From JAGXLC01 sp964585385 (lineage in GTDB: Bacteria > Bacteroidota > Bacteroidia > Bacteroidales > UBA12077): DNA of 64,000 bases. The notes beneath the pieces are model-generated. The model was not told the DNA's origin, did not search any database, and saw only the letters and a program-made list of their open reading frames with translations. Position 1 is the stretch's first letter; the number at the start of each line of letters is the position of its first letter. The DNA lies in the NCBI GenBank assembly GCA_964585385.1, contig CAZPDP010000003.1:62001-126000 (forward strand), written 5' to 3'. Made by a program: the position numbers and the translations under genes. Positions 56,179 through 64,000 of the stretch are shown here, piece by piece.

Positions 56179-57897
56179 ATGCTGATGGAATTGAGTGAAC
56201 AAGAGATACAAAGACGTAAATCACTGGAAGAACTCAGAAAATTAGATATTGATCCTTACCCGGCTGAAGGATACAAAATAAATACAACCACAACCGAAAT
56301 ATTAGAAAATTATGATCCGGAAAAGGAGAACTACCAGTCGGTTAGCCTGGCCGGCAGGATCATGAACCGGCGGATAATGGGTAACGCCTCTTTTGCAGAG
56401 GTTCAGGATGAAGCCGGAAGCATTCAGATATATGTTAAACGGGATATTGTTTGCCCAGAAGAAGATAAAACAATGTACAACCAGGTATTTAAAAAACACC
56501 TGGACATTGGTGATATCATCGGTGTGGAAGGAAGCGTCTTCAAAACAAAAATGGGCGAGATCTCCATTAAAGTGAATAGCTTTAAGGTTTTGAGCAAATC
56601 TATCCGGCCGCTGCCTGTTGTAAAAGAAAAAGACGGCCTGGTTTACGATGCCTTTAGGGACGCCGAACAGCGATACCGCCAAAGACACCTGGACCTTATC
56701 CTGAACAAAGAAAGCCGGGAACGATTTGTAAAGCGTACCCGCCTGGTTAATTCCATGCGACAATATTTAAACGATCAGGGTTACCTGGAAGTGGAAACAC
56801 CCATATTGCAGCCGATATATGGTGGAGCGGCAGCCCGGCCGTTTAAAACACACCACAACAAGCTCGACCAAACATTATACCTGAGAATTGCCAATGAGCT
56901 ATACCTGAAGAGACTGATTGTAGGTGGGTTTGAAGGCGTATTCGAATTTGCCAAAGACTTCCGGAACGAAGGCATGGACCGGTTCCATAACCCGGAATTT
57001 ACCCAGATGGAACTGTATGTTGCCTACAAAGACTACAACTGGATGATGGACACCGTCGAAGAGATGATTGAAAAAATCACACTGGATATGCACGGTACAA
57101 CTAAAATCCAGGTGGGTGAAAACATGGTTGACTTCAAGCGACCCTGGAAGCGGTACACCATGTTTGAAGCTATCCGTGAATACACCGGTATGGATATCTC
57201 CGATATGGATGAAAAAGAACTTCTCGAAACAGCGAAAAAACTTGAAGTTGAGGTGGATGAAACTATGGGCAAAGGAAAGCTGATTGACGAGATTTTTGGG
57301 GAAACCTGCGAGCCCAAACTCATTCAGCCTACATTTATTACCGATTATCCCATTGAGATGTCACCGCTGGCCAAAAAACACCGCTCAAAAGAAGGGCTCG
57401 TTGAAAGGTTTGAAGCAATTGTCAACGGGAAAGAAATTTGTAACGCTTATTCTGAGCTAAACGACCCGATTGACCAGCGTGAGCGTTTTGAACAGCAACT
57501 TATGCTCGGTAAACGGGGAGATGAAGAAGCTATGATGATGGACGAGGATTTTTTGAAGTCTATTGAATATGGCATGCCACCCACAGCAGGGCTTGGAATA
57601 GGGATCGACCGGCTGACGATGATTATGACCAATTCCCATTCCATACAGGATGTGCTTTTCTTCCCGCAAATGCGACCGGAGCAAAAAAGCCAGAGCGACC
57701 CGGCTGAGAAGTTCAAGGAACTGGGTATTCCCGAAGACTGGATTCCGGTAATTAAGAAGTCCGGATATGTGACAGTCGACAAACTGAAAGAAACAAAACC
57801 CGGTAAACTCCACAATCAAATTTGCGGAATCAATAAAAAGCATAAACTCGGACTTACAAATCCATCACTCGAAGAAGTCAAAGATTGGCTTGAATAA
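56179..57897 (+). CDS. lysS: Lysine--tRNA ligase, class II
   Basis: 572 residues from ATG 56179 (MLMELSEQEIQRR; ATG 56185 is also possible). N-terminal OB anticodon domain (VSLAGRIMNRRIMG) and class II core with RFVKRTRLVNSMRQYL, FRNEGMDRFHNPEFTQME and C-terminal GLGIGIDRLTMIM. A 60-residue C-terminal extension (IPEDWIPVIKKSGYVTVDKLKE) of helix-hairpin-helix look follows, usual in Bacteroidota. First gene of lysS-gpsA-pgi, gaps of 14 and 7 bp. Confidence 0.97.
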   Translation: MLMELSEQEIQRRKSLEELRKLDIDPYPAEGYKINTTTTEILENYDPEKENYQSVSLAGRIMNRRIMGNASFAEVQDEAGSIQIYVKRDIVCPEEDKTMYNQVFKKHLDIGDIIGVEGSVFKTKMGEISIKVNSFKVLSKSIRPLPVVKEKDGLVYDAFRDAEQRYRQRHLDLILNKESRERFVKRTRLVNSMRQYLNDQGYLEVETPILQPIYGGAAARPFKTHHNKLDQTLYLRIANELYLKRLIVGGFEGVFEFAKDFRNEGMDRFHNPEFTQMELYVAYKDYNWMMDTVEEMIEKITLDMHGTTKIQVGENMVDFKRPWKRYTMFEAIREYTGMDISDMDEKELLETAKKLEVEVDETMGKGKLIDEIFGETCEPKLIQPTFITDYPIEMSPLAKKHRSKEGLVERFEAIVNGKEICNAYSELNDPIDQRERFEQQLMLGKRGDEEAMMMDEDFLKSIEYGMPPTAGLGIGIDRLTMIMTNSHSIQDVLFFPQMRPEQKSQSDPAEKFKELGIPEDWIPVIKKSGYVTVDKLKETKPGKLHNQICGINKKHKLGLTNPSLEEVKDWLE

Positions 57898-57911
57898 AAC
57901 AGACCTACTCA

Positions 57912-58907
57912 ATGCCTGAAAATACAAAAATAGGAGTACTAGGTGGAGGTAGCTGGGCGACAGCGCTTGTAAAAATCCTCCAGGAAAACCTGGATACAGT
58001 AAACTGGTATTTGCGCGACGAAACTAACATAGACCATCTGAAGAATTACGGACACAATAAGAATTACCTCAGCTCCATTACCATCAACAACAATGTTGTT
58101 CAGTATTACAATGACATTAATGCATTAGTCAGAGATTCAGATATTCTGCTTTTTGTCATTCCGGCTGCTTTTCTCAAAGGCGCACTGGAAAATCTCAAAG
58201 AAGATATTTCCGGTAAAATTGTCATTTCTGCCATAAAGGGTATTATCCCCGATGAAAATCTTATTATTGGAGAATATTTTGAAAAGCAATGGGATGTATC
58301 TCTGAATAATTTTGTGGTTATCAGTGGCCCCTGCCATGCTGAAGAGGTGGCCCTGGAAAGATTGTCCTACGTGACTGTGGCCTCTCAAAACCAGGAATAT
58401 TCAAAACGAATCTCAGAATTGCTGCAAACGCATTACATGAATACAAACATCTCCGATGACATTTATGGAACAGAATATGCTGCTGTTTTGAAGAACGTGT
58501 TTGCCATTGGAGCCGGAATATGTCACGGTCTTGGTTACGGGGACAATTTCCTGGCAGTATTAATTGCTAATGGAATGCAGGAAATACAAAGATTTGTTGA
58601 TGCGGTTCATCCTATTTCGAGGGACCTGAATCACTCCGTTTATCTTGGCGATCTGCTGGTAACAGCTTATTCGCAATTCAGCCGGAACAGAACCTTCGGG
58701 AATATGATAGGGAAAGGCTACTCGGTAAAATCAGCGCAACTGGAGATGAATATGATTGCCGAGGGATTTTATGCCACAAAAAGCATTGTCGAAATCAACA
58801 AAACCTATCAGGCAGATGTTCCTATAATAAATGCTGTTTACAATATTTTGTATGAAAGAATCTCACCTGCAATTGAAATTAAGCTACTATCTAACAAATT
58901 AAAATAG
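57912..58907 (+). CDS. gpsA: NAD(P)-dependent glycerol-3-phosphate dehydrogenase
   Basis: 331 residues. NAD(P)-binding IGVLGGGSWATALVKIL, ISAIKGI, SGPCHAEEVALER and the catalytic Lys region YAAVLKNVFAIGAG are present. It reduces DHAP to glycerol-3-phosphate for phospholipid synthesis. In an apparent operon with lysS and pgi. Confidence 0.96.
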   Translation: MPENTKIGVLGGGSWATALVKILQENLDTVNWYLRDETNIDHLKNYGHNKNYLSSITINNNVVQYYNDINALVRDSDILLFVIPAAFLKGALENLKEDISGKIVISAIKGIIPDENLIIGEYFEKQWDVSLNNFVVISGPCHAEEVALERLSYVTVASQNQEYSKRISELLQTHYMNTNISDDIYGTEYAAVLKNVFAIGAGICHGLGYGDNFLAVLIANGMQEIQRFVDAVHPISRDLNHSVYLGDLLVTAYSQFSRNRTFGNMIGKGYSVKSAQLEMNMIAEGFYATKSIVEINKTYQADVPIINAVYNILYERISPAIEIKLLSNKLK

Positions 58908-58914
58908 ATACGTT

Positions 58915-60282
58915 ATGCCACAAATAACAATCAATCTCGAAAACGCCACTCCGTTTATTGATAAGGACTTATCAGAACATTACGCTGACCTCTCTAAAAA
59001 CATTCTGAAAAAAATGGAAGAGCACAGTGAAAAGCCGGATGAATTTCTTGGCTGGCTGAACCTTCCGGAAAGAATTGACAACGAAAGCCTCTATCGTATA
59101 GAAGAAACTGCCCGTAAATTCAGGGAATCCTATGATACGATTGTAGTGATAGGTATCGGAGGCTCTTATTTGGGTGCTAAAGCTGTCATTCATGCTCTTT
59201 CACCGATTTTCAAACCTTCTAAACATAATAACCCGGAAATTTTATTTGCCGGCCATAACCTGGATGAAGATTACCACTACGAATTGCTTGAAGAACTTGA
59301 AGACAGGGATTACGGTATTGTAGTCATTTCAAAATCCGGAACAACTACTGAGCCGGGAATTGCATTCAGGATCCTGAAACAGCACCTGGAAAGGAAATCA
59401 GGCAAGGAAGAAGCTTCCAAACGAATTATTGCCATTACGGATGCTAAAAAAGGCGCCCTGAGAAAACTGGCTACGGAAGAAAATCTTACCACTTTTGTTA
59501 TTCCCGATAATATTGGGGGCAGATATTCTGTTATGACACCTGTCGGCTTGTTACCCATAGCCCTTGCGGGCCATAATATCCGCGATATAATTGAAGGAGC
59601 GGAAAATATGCGCCGGGCCACAACTTCGAGTACACCGTTTGAGGAAAACCCGGCTGCTCAATATGCTGCTATCCGTAATGAGCTTTATAATAAGGGTAAA
59701 AACATTGAACTTTTCGGAATTTACAACACCCGTTTTCAATATATCCTGGAATGGTGGAAACAGTTGTTCGGGGAGAGCGAGGGGAAAGAAGGCAAAGGAA
59801 TTTTCCCTTCAACAGTGGAGTTTACAACAGACCTGCATTCTATGGGGCAATATATCCAGGAAGGAAAGAAAATGCTTTTTGAGACCATTTTGTCGCTCTA
59901 TTCAACAGACAAAACACTGACCATTCCAACCATGGAAGATGATAAGGATAATCTGAATTATCTGGCGGAAAAACGTATTCATGAAATTAACATCATGGCC
60001 GAATCCGGAACAAGACTGGCCCATGTTGACGGAGATGTACCCAATATTATACTAGGCATTCCCAAGATTAACGAATACAACCTGGGGCAGCTGCTCTATT
60101 TCTTTGAAAAGGCCTGTGCCGTAAGCGGCAATATTTTGGAGGTGAATCCATTCAACCAGCCCGGTGTGGAAGCTTATAAGAAGAATATGTTTGCCCTGCT
60201 TCAAAAACCCGGCTACGAAACTTACAGTGAGAAGCTTTTGGAAAGAGTCAACCAAAAAGATCAGCGAGACAAGCTGTTTTAA
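58915..60282 (+). CDS. pgi: Glucose-6-phosphate isomerase
   Basis: 455 residues, the shorter bacterial form. VIGIGGSYLGAKAVIHAL and VISKSGTTTEPGIAFR bind the sugar phosphate, and NPFNQPGVEAYKK lies near the end. Interconverts G6P and F6P. It lies 7 bp after gpsA. The cassette hairpin at 60321-60349 followed by TTTACTTT may serve as its terminator. Confidence 0.97.
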   Translation: MPQITINLENATPFIDKDLSEHYADLSKNILKKMEEHSEKPDEFLGWLNLPERIDNESLYRIEETARKFRESYDTIVVIGIGGSYLGAKAVIHALSPIFKPSKHNNPEILFAGHNLDEDYHYELLEELEDRDYGIVVISKSGTTTEPGIAFRILKQHLERKSGKEEASKRIIAITDAKKGALRKLATEENLTTFVIPDNIGGRYSVMTPVGLLPIALAGHNIRDIIEGAENMRRATTSSTPFEENPAAQYAAIRNELYNKGKNIELFGIYNTRFQYILEWWKQLFGESEGKEGKGIFPSTVEFTTDLHSMGQYIQEGKKMLFETILSLYSTDKTLTIPTMEDDKDNLNYLAEKRIHEINIMAESGTRLAHVDGDVPNIILGIPKINEYNLGQLLYFFEKACAVSGNILEVNPFNQPGVEAYKKNMFALLQKPGYETYSEKLLERVNQKDQRDKLF

Positions 60283-60320
60283 ACCTGAACGAACTCGCAA
60301 AATTAATGATTACCTCCCTA

Positions 60321-60800
60321 ACATCCGATGTATTTTTCTCATCGGATGTTTACTTTGGGAGAAGCGTGGATGAGAGGATGAGAATGGGAGAAAGGGAGAA
60401 ATTGGGATGTTCGGAATATTGGAATAATGGATTAATGGGAGTAATGGCATTTTGAAATGGTTCATGCAGGTTTCGCTGATGTGCATTCGATTTTAAATCA
60501 GATTTATCTGTGAGAATCCGCTTTCATCCGTTTCATCTGTGTTATATGGAGGGAGAGTAACATGAGCTTTGAAACACCTTTCTACTTCCTGAATTTTTTG
60601 CGCTTTTTTTAACCACAGAGCACACGGAGAAAACTGCAGAGAACCATGGAGAACCTGTTCTGCGGCCCTCTGGGTGTCCTCCCGGCTCTCTGTGGTTTAT
60701 ATTTTCTATGGCCTTACGCGGCAGTAAACATACGATGACCTGGAGACATCGTATGTTAAGGTCTGTCCTGACATCCGATGCATTCTTCTCATCGGATGTT
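60321..60800 (-). repeat. Composite intergenic repeat cassette, copy D (inverted orientation)
   Basis: Read on the minus strand it gives the same order as copies A-C: hairpin ACATCCGATG..CATCGGATGT (60771-60799), CAGGACAGACCTT, hairpin AACATACGATG..CATCGTATGTT, TACTGCCGCGTAAGGCCATAG, AACCACAGAG hairpin, AAAAAAAGCGCAAAAAATT, AACACAGATGAAACGG.., GAAACCTGCATGAACC, CATTCC tract and closing hairpin (60321-60349). It fills the spacer between pgi and the TPR-like gene. Confidence 0.9.
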
Positions 60801-60877
60801 TTGTTTGGAGAAGCTTGGATGAAAAATTTTTAATTCATAATTCTTTACTAATCATTGCTTCCCGGCCCGCCAATAAA

Positions 60878-61309
60878 TTACCTTCTGATTTTCAAATCAA
60901 TATCGGAGAGCTTGTCGTTTATCATGACCATCTTGTTCATCCGGTGAAATGAGAAGAAATCCTGTTGATCGTTGAGAAAAAAATAGATAGTAAGGGCGTT
61001 TTTCAGAATGTCCCTGGATTCTTTCAGTTTATTCTGGGAATAAAGTAAATCTCCTTTCTCATTAAGGAGATCACCCATGGAATTAACCAGTTCGGGGGTT
61101 ATCTTTTCAGAATTTTCGTGAACTTCGTCAAGGAATTTTTCGGAAAGAAAGTTCATGGAATTGTCGTCAAAATTGAAATATTTAATAAGGGTATCATCAA
61201 TAAGATTAATACCTTGCTGAAACTTACCCTGTCTTTTTAATTCAAGCAAATAGGATAATACATCTGATATTTGATTGATGGTTTGCAATGTATCCCCATC
61301 TTCCCCCAT
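60878..61309 (-). CDS. Small helical protein next to DUF1987 gene
   Basis: 143 residues from ATG 61309; an in-frame TTG at 61342 would add 11. All-helical sequence with TPR-like pairs (LELKRQGKFQQGINLIDDTL; LLNEKGDLLYSQNKLKESRDILKNALTIYFFL). Faint similarity in layout to DUF6483, not certain. It lies 84 bp after the DUF1987 gene on the same strand, so the two are probably one transcript; a regulatory partner role is inference. Confidence 0.65.
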   Translation of the reverse strand: MGEDGDTLQTINQISDVLSYLLELKRQGKFQQGINLIDDTLIKYFNFDDNSMNFLSEKFLDEVHENSEKITPELVNSMGDLLNEKGDLLYSQNKLKESRDILKNALTIYFFLNDQQDFFSFHRMNKMVMINDKLSDIDLKIRR

Positions 61310-61393
61310 ATACTGGTGTTTGAAATTCACAAAAAAGGACAATAAATTTAACGAAAAAGTGGGAAGTTGTAAAAAGAATTTTAACCAATCTTA

Positions 61394-61909
61394 TTATATA
61401 GAATTAGACTTATTTTCAATAATATCAAAATCCTTTTCATGGCCGTTCTTGATGATTAAATCCCAGTATTCTTTAGTGATCTGGTAGGTTTTACCCGTTT
61501 TCTTATTTTTTACGGTTATTTTCTCCTTTTTCTTTTTAATCACGGGCTTTTTGACAATTTCAAAAGGGATATTCAGTTCTTGATTCAGTTCAACCCCTGT
61601 ATCATAAATGTCCTGGTCATCTTCTTCGTACCACCATTCTACTTTCAGATTTTCTCCGTTATAAACAGAGGCCAGTTGATACAAAATGTCGTTGATGCAT
61701 TTGAAGGAGCTGCTGTTATAATAAACAAGGAAAATTTTTACATGAGTAAAAGGAGCAGGATTTTTGGTATAGTCAGCGACCCATTGGAATACAGGTTTGT
61801 AAAAAAGGGAGACATTCTCGGGCAGGGAACGACCGCTGATTTCAATTGTCCCGTTTTCATTCATATCAATAAGAGGTGTATCGTCGGAAGCTTCAATCTT
61901 TAGATCCAT
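61394..61909 (-). CDS. DUF1987/SiaC-family regulator
   Basis: 171 residues. N-terminal IEASDDTPLIDMNENGTIEISGRSLPENV, central LVYYNSSSFKCINDIL and WWYEEDDQDIYDTG are the family signatures. In Pseudomonas, SiaC is phosphorylated in the equivalent N-S/T-S-S loop by SiaB and controls a diguanylate cyclase. Here no siaA/B/D genes are adjacent. A charged C-terminal extension (KKKKEKITVKNKKTGKTYQI) is extra to the basic family length. Confidence 0.88.
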   Translation of the reverse strand: MDLKIEASDDTPLIDMNENGTIEISGRSLPENVSLFYKPVFQWVADYTKNPAPFTHVKIFLVYYNSSSFKCINDILYQLASVYNGENLKVEWWYEEDDQDIYDTGVELNQELNIPFEIVKKPVIKKKKEKITVKNKKTGKTYQITKEYWDLIIKNGHEKDFDIIENKSNSI

Positions 61910-61953
61910 GGTGAGAATGTTTTAAAAGTGTTGATTAATCGAAAACATTTACA

Positions 61954-61961
61954 CAAATATA
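61954..61961 (-). promoter_or_regulatory. -7 element (TATATTTG) for the DUF1987 gene
   Basis: Exact TAnnTTTG on the minus strand, 44 bp before the ATG at 61909, immediately after the TonB receptor terminator. Confidence 0.55.
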
Positions 61962-61965
61962 AAAA

Positions 61966-62005
61966 TAAAAAGGATTGCCTCTTTGATATAACAATCCTTT
62001 TTTTT
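61966..62005 (-). terminator. Hairpin terminator of the TonB receptor gene (T-rich on both sides)
   Basis: AAAGGATTG pairs with CAATCCTTT. T-tracts follow on both strands, so it could work in either direction; on the minus strand it ends the receptor gene 18 bp after its stop. Confidence 0.8.
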
Positions 62006-62022
62006 GATGTGGTTCAAACAAC

Positions 62023-64000
62023 CTAGAACGTACCCATATCCTGGTATTCCTCTCCTTCATCTCCGTTAGGTCCGCGTTTCCTGTCTTTATAATTGTTGAA
62101 TGAGTAACTTACACTGAATGTAACAACGGGCGCTTCTCTTTCAAAAGAATTATAGGTTTCAAAGTTGGGTCCGGATGAAGTCATTTCATGCTGCATGGTT
62201 TGAAGCAGGTCTCGTCCACTGAGGGTAAAAGTCAGTTTGTTATCCATTATAGAATGCTTAACTGAAGCGCTGGTCATGAAAAAGCCTTCACGTTCCCCTT
62301 GTGCGGTGGCTGATGGACCGATAAACATAGCCATAAGCTGTAATTTTGTTCCTGTTGGGAGGCTAAAGTTGTTGTTCAGACGAACATTCCAGTTGTTGCT
62401 CCTGGCCGAAACATCCTGGTCGGTTACATTGCCTTCGATGGTGTATCGGTATAAGCTTCCGCTTGCGTTAAGATTCCACCATTTGAACAGGCTTGAGTTG
62501 AACATGGTCTCAAATCCTGCAGCCGTTTCCCTGTCCAGGTTTTCGAATGAAACATACATATCATCGTTTTCACCCAATCGTTGAATCCGGTCAATCTCGT
62601 TGGTTGTATTCCTGAAATAGCCTTCAATAGAGATGAACGATTTCTTGAAAGACTTTTTATATCCCAGTTCGTAAGACCCGGTGTATTCCGGTTCAAGTCC
62701 CGGGTTTCCGGCCCTCACAGTATACTGGTTGATATACCGCTTAAACGGATCGATGAACCAGCTCCTGGGGCGGTTGATTCTTCGGCTGTAGCTCAGGAAA
62801 ATCTGTTCGCCCCTGCTGATTTTTTTCGATAAGTGAGCAGAAGGGAAGATGTTAAACCTGTCAATTTTATAGGTTTCATCCAGTGTTACCTGTTTCAATT
62901 CCCTGTCGGTGTATTCACCGCGAAGACCTAATTTATAGTCTATTCCGATCGCTTTCCCTGACCAGGTTGCATACAGTGCCTGGGTAAGCCTGTAATAATC
63001 AATAGTTGAGGCTTCCTGCTGAGTCCACTGACTGTTATCGTAGATTTCCAGCTCATAACGCTCATCGCTTAAATCATAGGTTCCCTTGTAACCCAACTCA
63101 AGTTCTCCACTTCCGGTGGGGCGGGTATAATCCAGTTTTACTTCCAGTTCGTCTTCTGTACCCTTTTCGTTTGTGAGTTGTTTGTATGGATTATCATTGA
63201 TTTTTTCCCAGTTAGAATTAGCAAGATAATTTTCCCAGCCATTTTTGTCATTGTTATCTGCATTGGAATAAAACGCAGAAGCATTGAGCGTGTGTCCATT
63301 ATCATCAAACTTATTCTGATAATCGAGCGATAAAGTGTAGTAATTGTGGTCCACATCAAAGCTGCTGTTTGAAATTTCGTAATTGTATAGATCTATTGGT
63401 TGCGAAATTCGGGTGGTTTGGGTGTTTGCTCCCATGCTGAAACCAAAAGTACCTACCTTTCCTGCAAGCGAAAGGGTGCTGTTATCGGTGAGGTAATAAT
63501 CGAAACCACCTTTTACCGAATATCCGCTTCTTCCCATATTCCTTTCCATATCCTGGTTAATGGACGTAGCCGTGTCGTTGGTATAGAAGTTGTCCCTTTC
63601 CGAAACTCCATTCATTTCAAAGTTGAACTCACGATAATTAAATGAAGTGAAGAAGTTTATTTTTCCGGTTCTGTAGTTCAGGTTGGCGCTGGCATCATAT
63701 TTGTCGCCGGTTCCGGCAGAGGCTTTGAACCTGCCGTTGAAGCCTTTTCGCTTATCCTGCTTCATGATAACATTGATTATTCCACCGGTTCCCTCGGGGT
63801 CGTATTTTGCAGAAGGATTTGTGATTACCTCAATGCTACTTATCCTGTTTGCAGGGAGTTGCTGGAGAGCTTCACTTCCTTCAAGCACAGTAGGTTTTCC
63901 GTTGACAAGCACCCTGAAATTATCCGTACCACGCAATTCTACATTTCCTTCTATATCTACCTTTATGGAAGGTACATTTTCCAGCACATCCACTGCAGAG
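62023..64000 (-). CDS. TonB-dependent receptor, OMP_b-brl_3-type barrel (N-terminus cut by window end)
   Basis: The frame continues past base 64000 (upstream codons read ..SAVDVLENVPS, and the codon at 63993 is GTG for an internal Val). Plug-domain residues VDIEGNVELRG, FRVLVNGKP and SIEVITNPSAKYDPEG are followed by a long barrel (KRKGFNGRFKASAG..., ISLSYSRRINRP-like strands) and a C-terminal charged tail (KRGPNGDEGEEYQDMGTF). At least 658 residues visible. The family is common in Bacteroidota and includes peptide or ferric-ligand receptors; the ligand is unknown. Confidence 0.93.
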   Translation of the reverse strand, partial: SAVDVLENVPSIKVDIEGNVELRGTDNFRVLVNGKPTVLEGSEALQQLPANRISSIEVITNPSAKYDPEGTGGIINVIMKQDKRKGFNGRFKASAGTGDKYDASANLNYRTGKINFFTSFNYREFNFEMNGVSERDNFYTNDTATSINQDMERNMGRSGYSVKGGFDYYLTDNSTLSLAGKVGTFGFSMGANTQTTRISQPIDLYNYEISNSSFDVDHNYYTLSLDYQNKFDDNGHTLNASAFYSNADNNDKNGWENYLANSNWEKINDNPYKQLTNEKGTEDELEVKLDYTRPTGSGELELGYKGTYDLSDERYELEIYDNSQWTQQEASTIDYYRLTQALYATWSGKAIGIDYKLGLRGEYTDRELKQVTLDETYKIDRFNIFPSAHLSKKISRGEQIFLSYSRRINRPRSWFIDPFKRYINQYTVRAGNPGLEPEYTGSYELGYKKSFKKSFISIEGYFRNTTNEIDRIQRLGENDDMYVSFENLDRETAAGFETMFNSSLFKWWNLNASGSLYRYTIEGNVTDQDVSARSNNWNVRLNNNFSLPTGTKLQLMAMFIGPSATAQGEREGFFMTSASVKHSIMDNKLTFTLSGRDLLQTMQHEMTSSGPNFETYNSFEREAPVVTFSVSYSFNNYKDRKRGPNGDEGEEYQDMGTF

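Overview
The window looks like a Bacteroidota chromosome, probably Bacteroidia or Marinilabiliales-like, and probably from a metagenome assembly. The lineage is my inference from several signs: two giant surface proteins with type IX secretion (T9SS) C-terminal sorting domains, TonB receptors with carboxypeptidase-like N-terminal domains, many lipoproteins, DUF4834 and DUF1987 proteins, an Obg without the C-terminal OCT domain, a LysRS with a C-terminal extension, and recurrent TAnnTTTG -7 promoter elements. No tRNA, rRNA, CRISPR array, prophage or transposase gene was seen.

Layout. 1-10.7 kb: two T9SS-exported repeat proteins, the first cut by the window edge. 10.9-14.3 kb: a cupin protein, then a sirtuin-MlaE-MlaF operon meeting a Crp/Fnr regulator tail to tail. 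14.5-17.3 kb: a sulfur-handling operon (SQR-like flavoprotein, DUF1641, single-cysteine TusE/DsrC-like protein, DsrE2-like protein) facing the Crp/Fnr gene across an FNR-box-like palindrome. 18-28.5 kb: housekeeping genes (trpS, the threonine-to-glycine pair kbl/tdh, gltX, purE, hpt, obg, a PAP2 phosphatase, lplA) separated by long repeat-filled spacers. 28.9-33 kb: an envelope operon of two paralogous barrels and two LVIVD-type proteins, a DUF429 protein and an M48 lipoprotein. 33.1-39.6 kb: a LuxR-type two-component system whose kinase has an FG-GAP-like periplasmic sensor, divergent from an Ig-like lipoprotein/barrel/lipoprotein cluster. 39.9-54.3 kb: SDR, nitroreductase, M28 peptidase, YidE/AspT-type carrier, TonB receptor with lipoprotein partner, SPOR-like protein, waaA and a plsC-type acyltransferase. 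54.4-60.3 kb: fetAB-type ABC transporter, then lysS-gpsA-pgi. 60.9-64 kb: a TPR-like protein, a DUF1987/SiaC protein and a TonB receptor cut by the window end.

Three points stand out. (1) All three 100-N gaps are flanked by identical 55-bp sequences. Deleting one copy plus the Ns (155 bp) restores both interrupted reading frames, so these are assembler overlap artefacts rather than missing sequence or frameshifts. (2) A composite non-coding repeat cassette of about 300-480 bp, bounded by the palindromes ACATCCGATG..CATCGGATGT and AACATACGATG..CATCGTATGTT, occurs four times in three spacers, on both strands. (3) The spacer between the FG-GAP sensor kinase and its divergent lipoprotein operon holds a perfect 12-bp direct repeat just upstream of a -7 element, a plausible response-regulator operator that makes this cluster a candidate self-contained envelope-sensing system.
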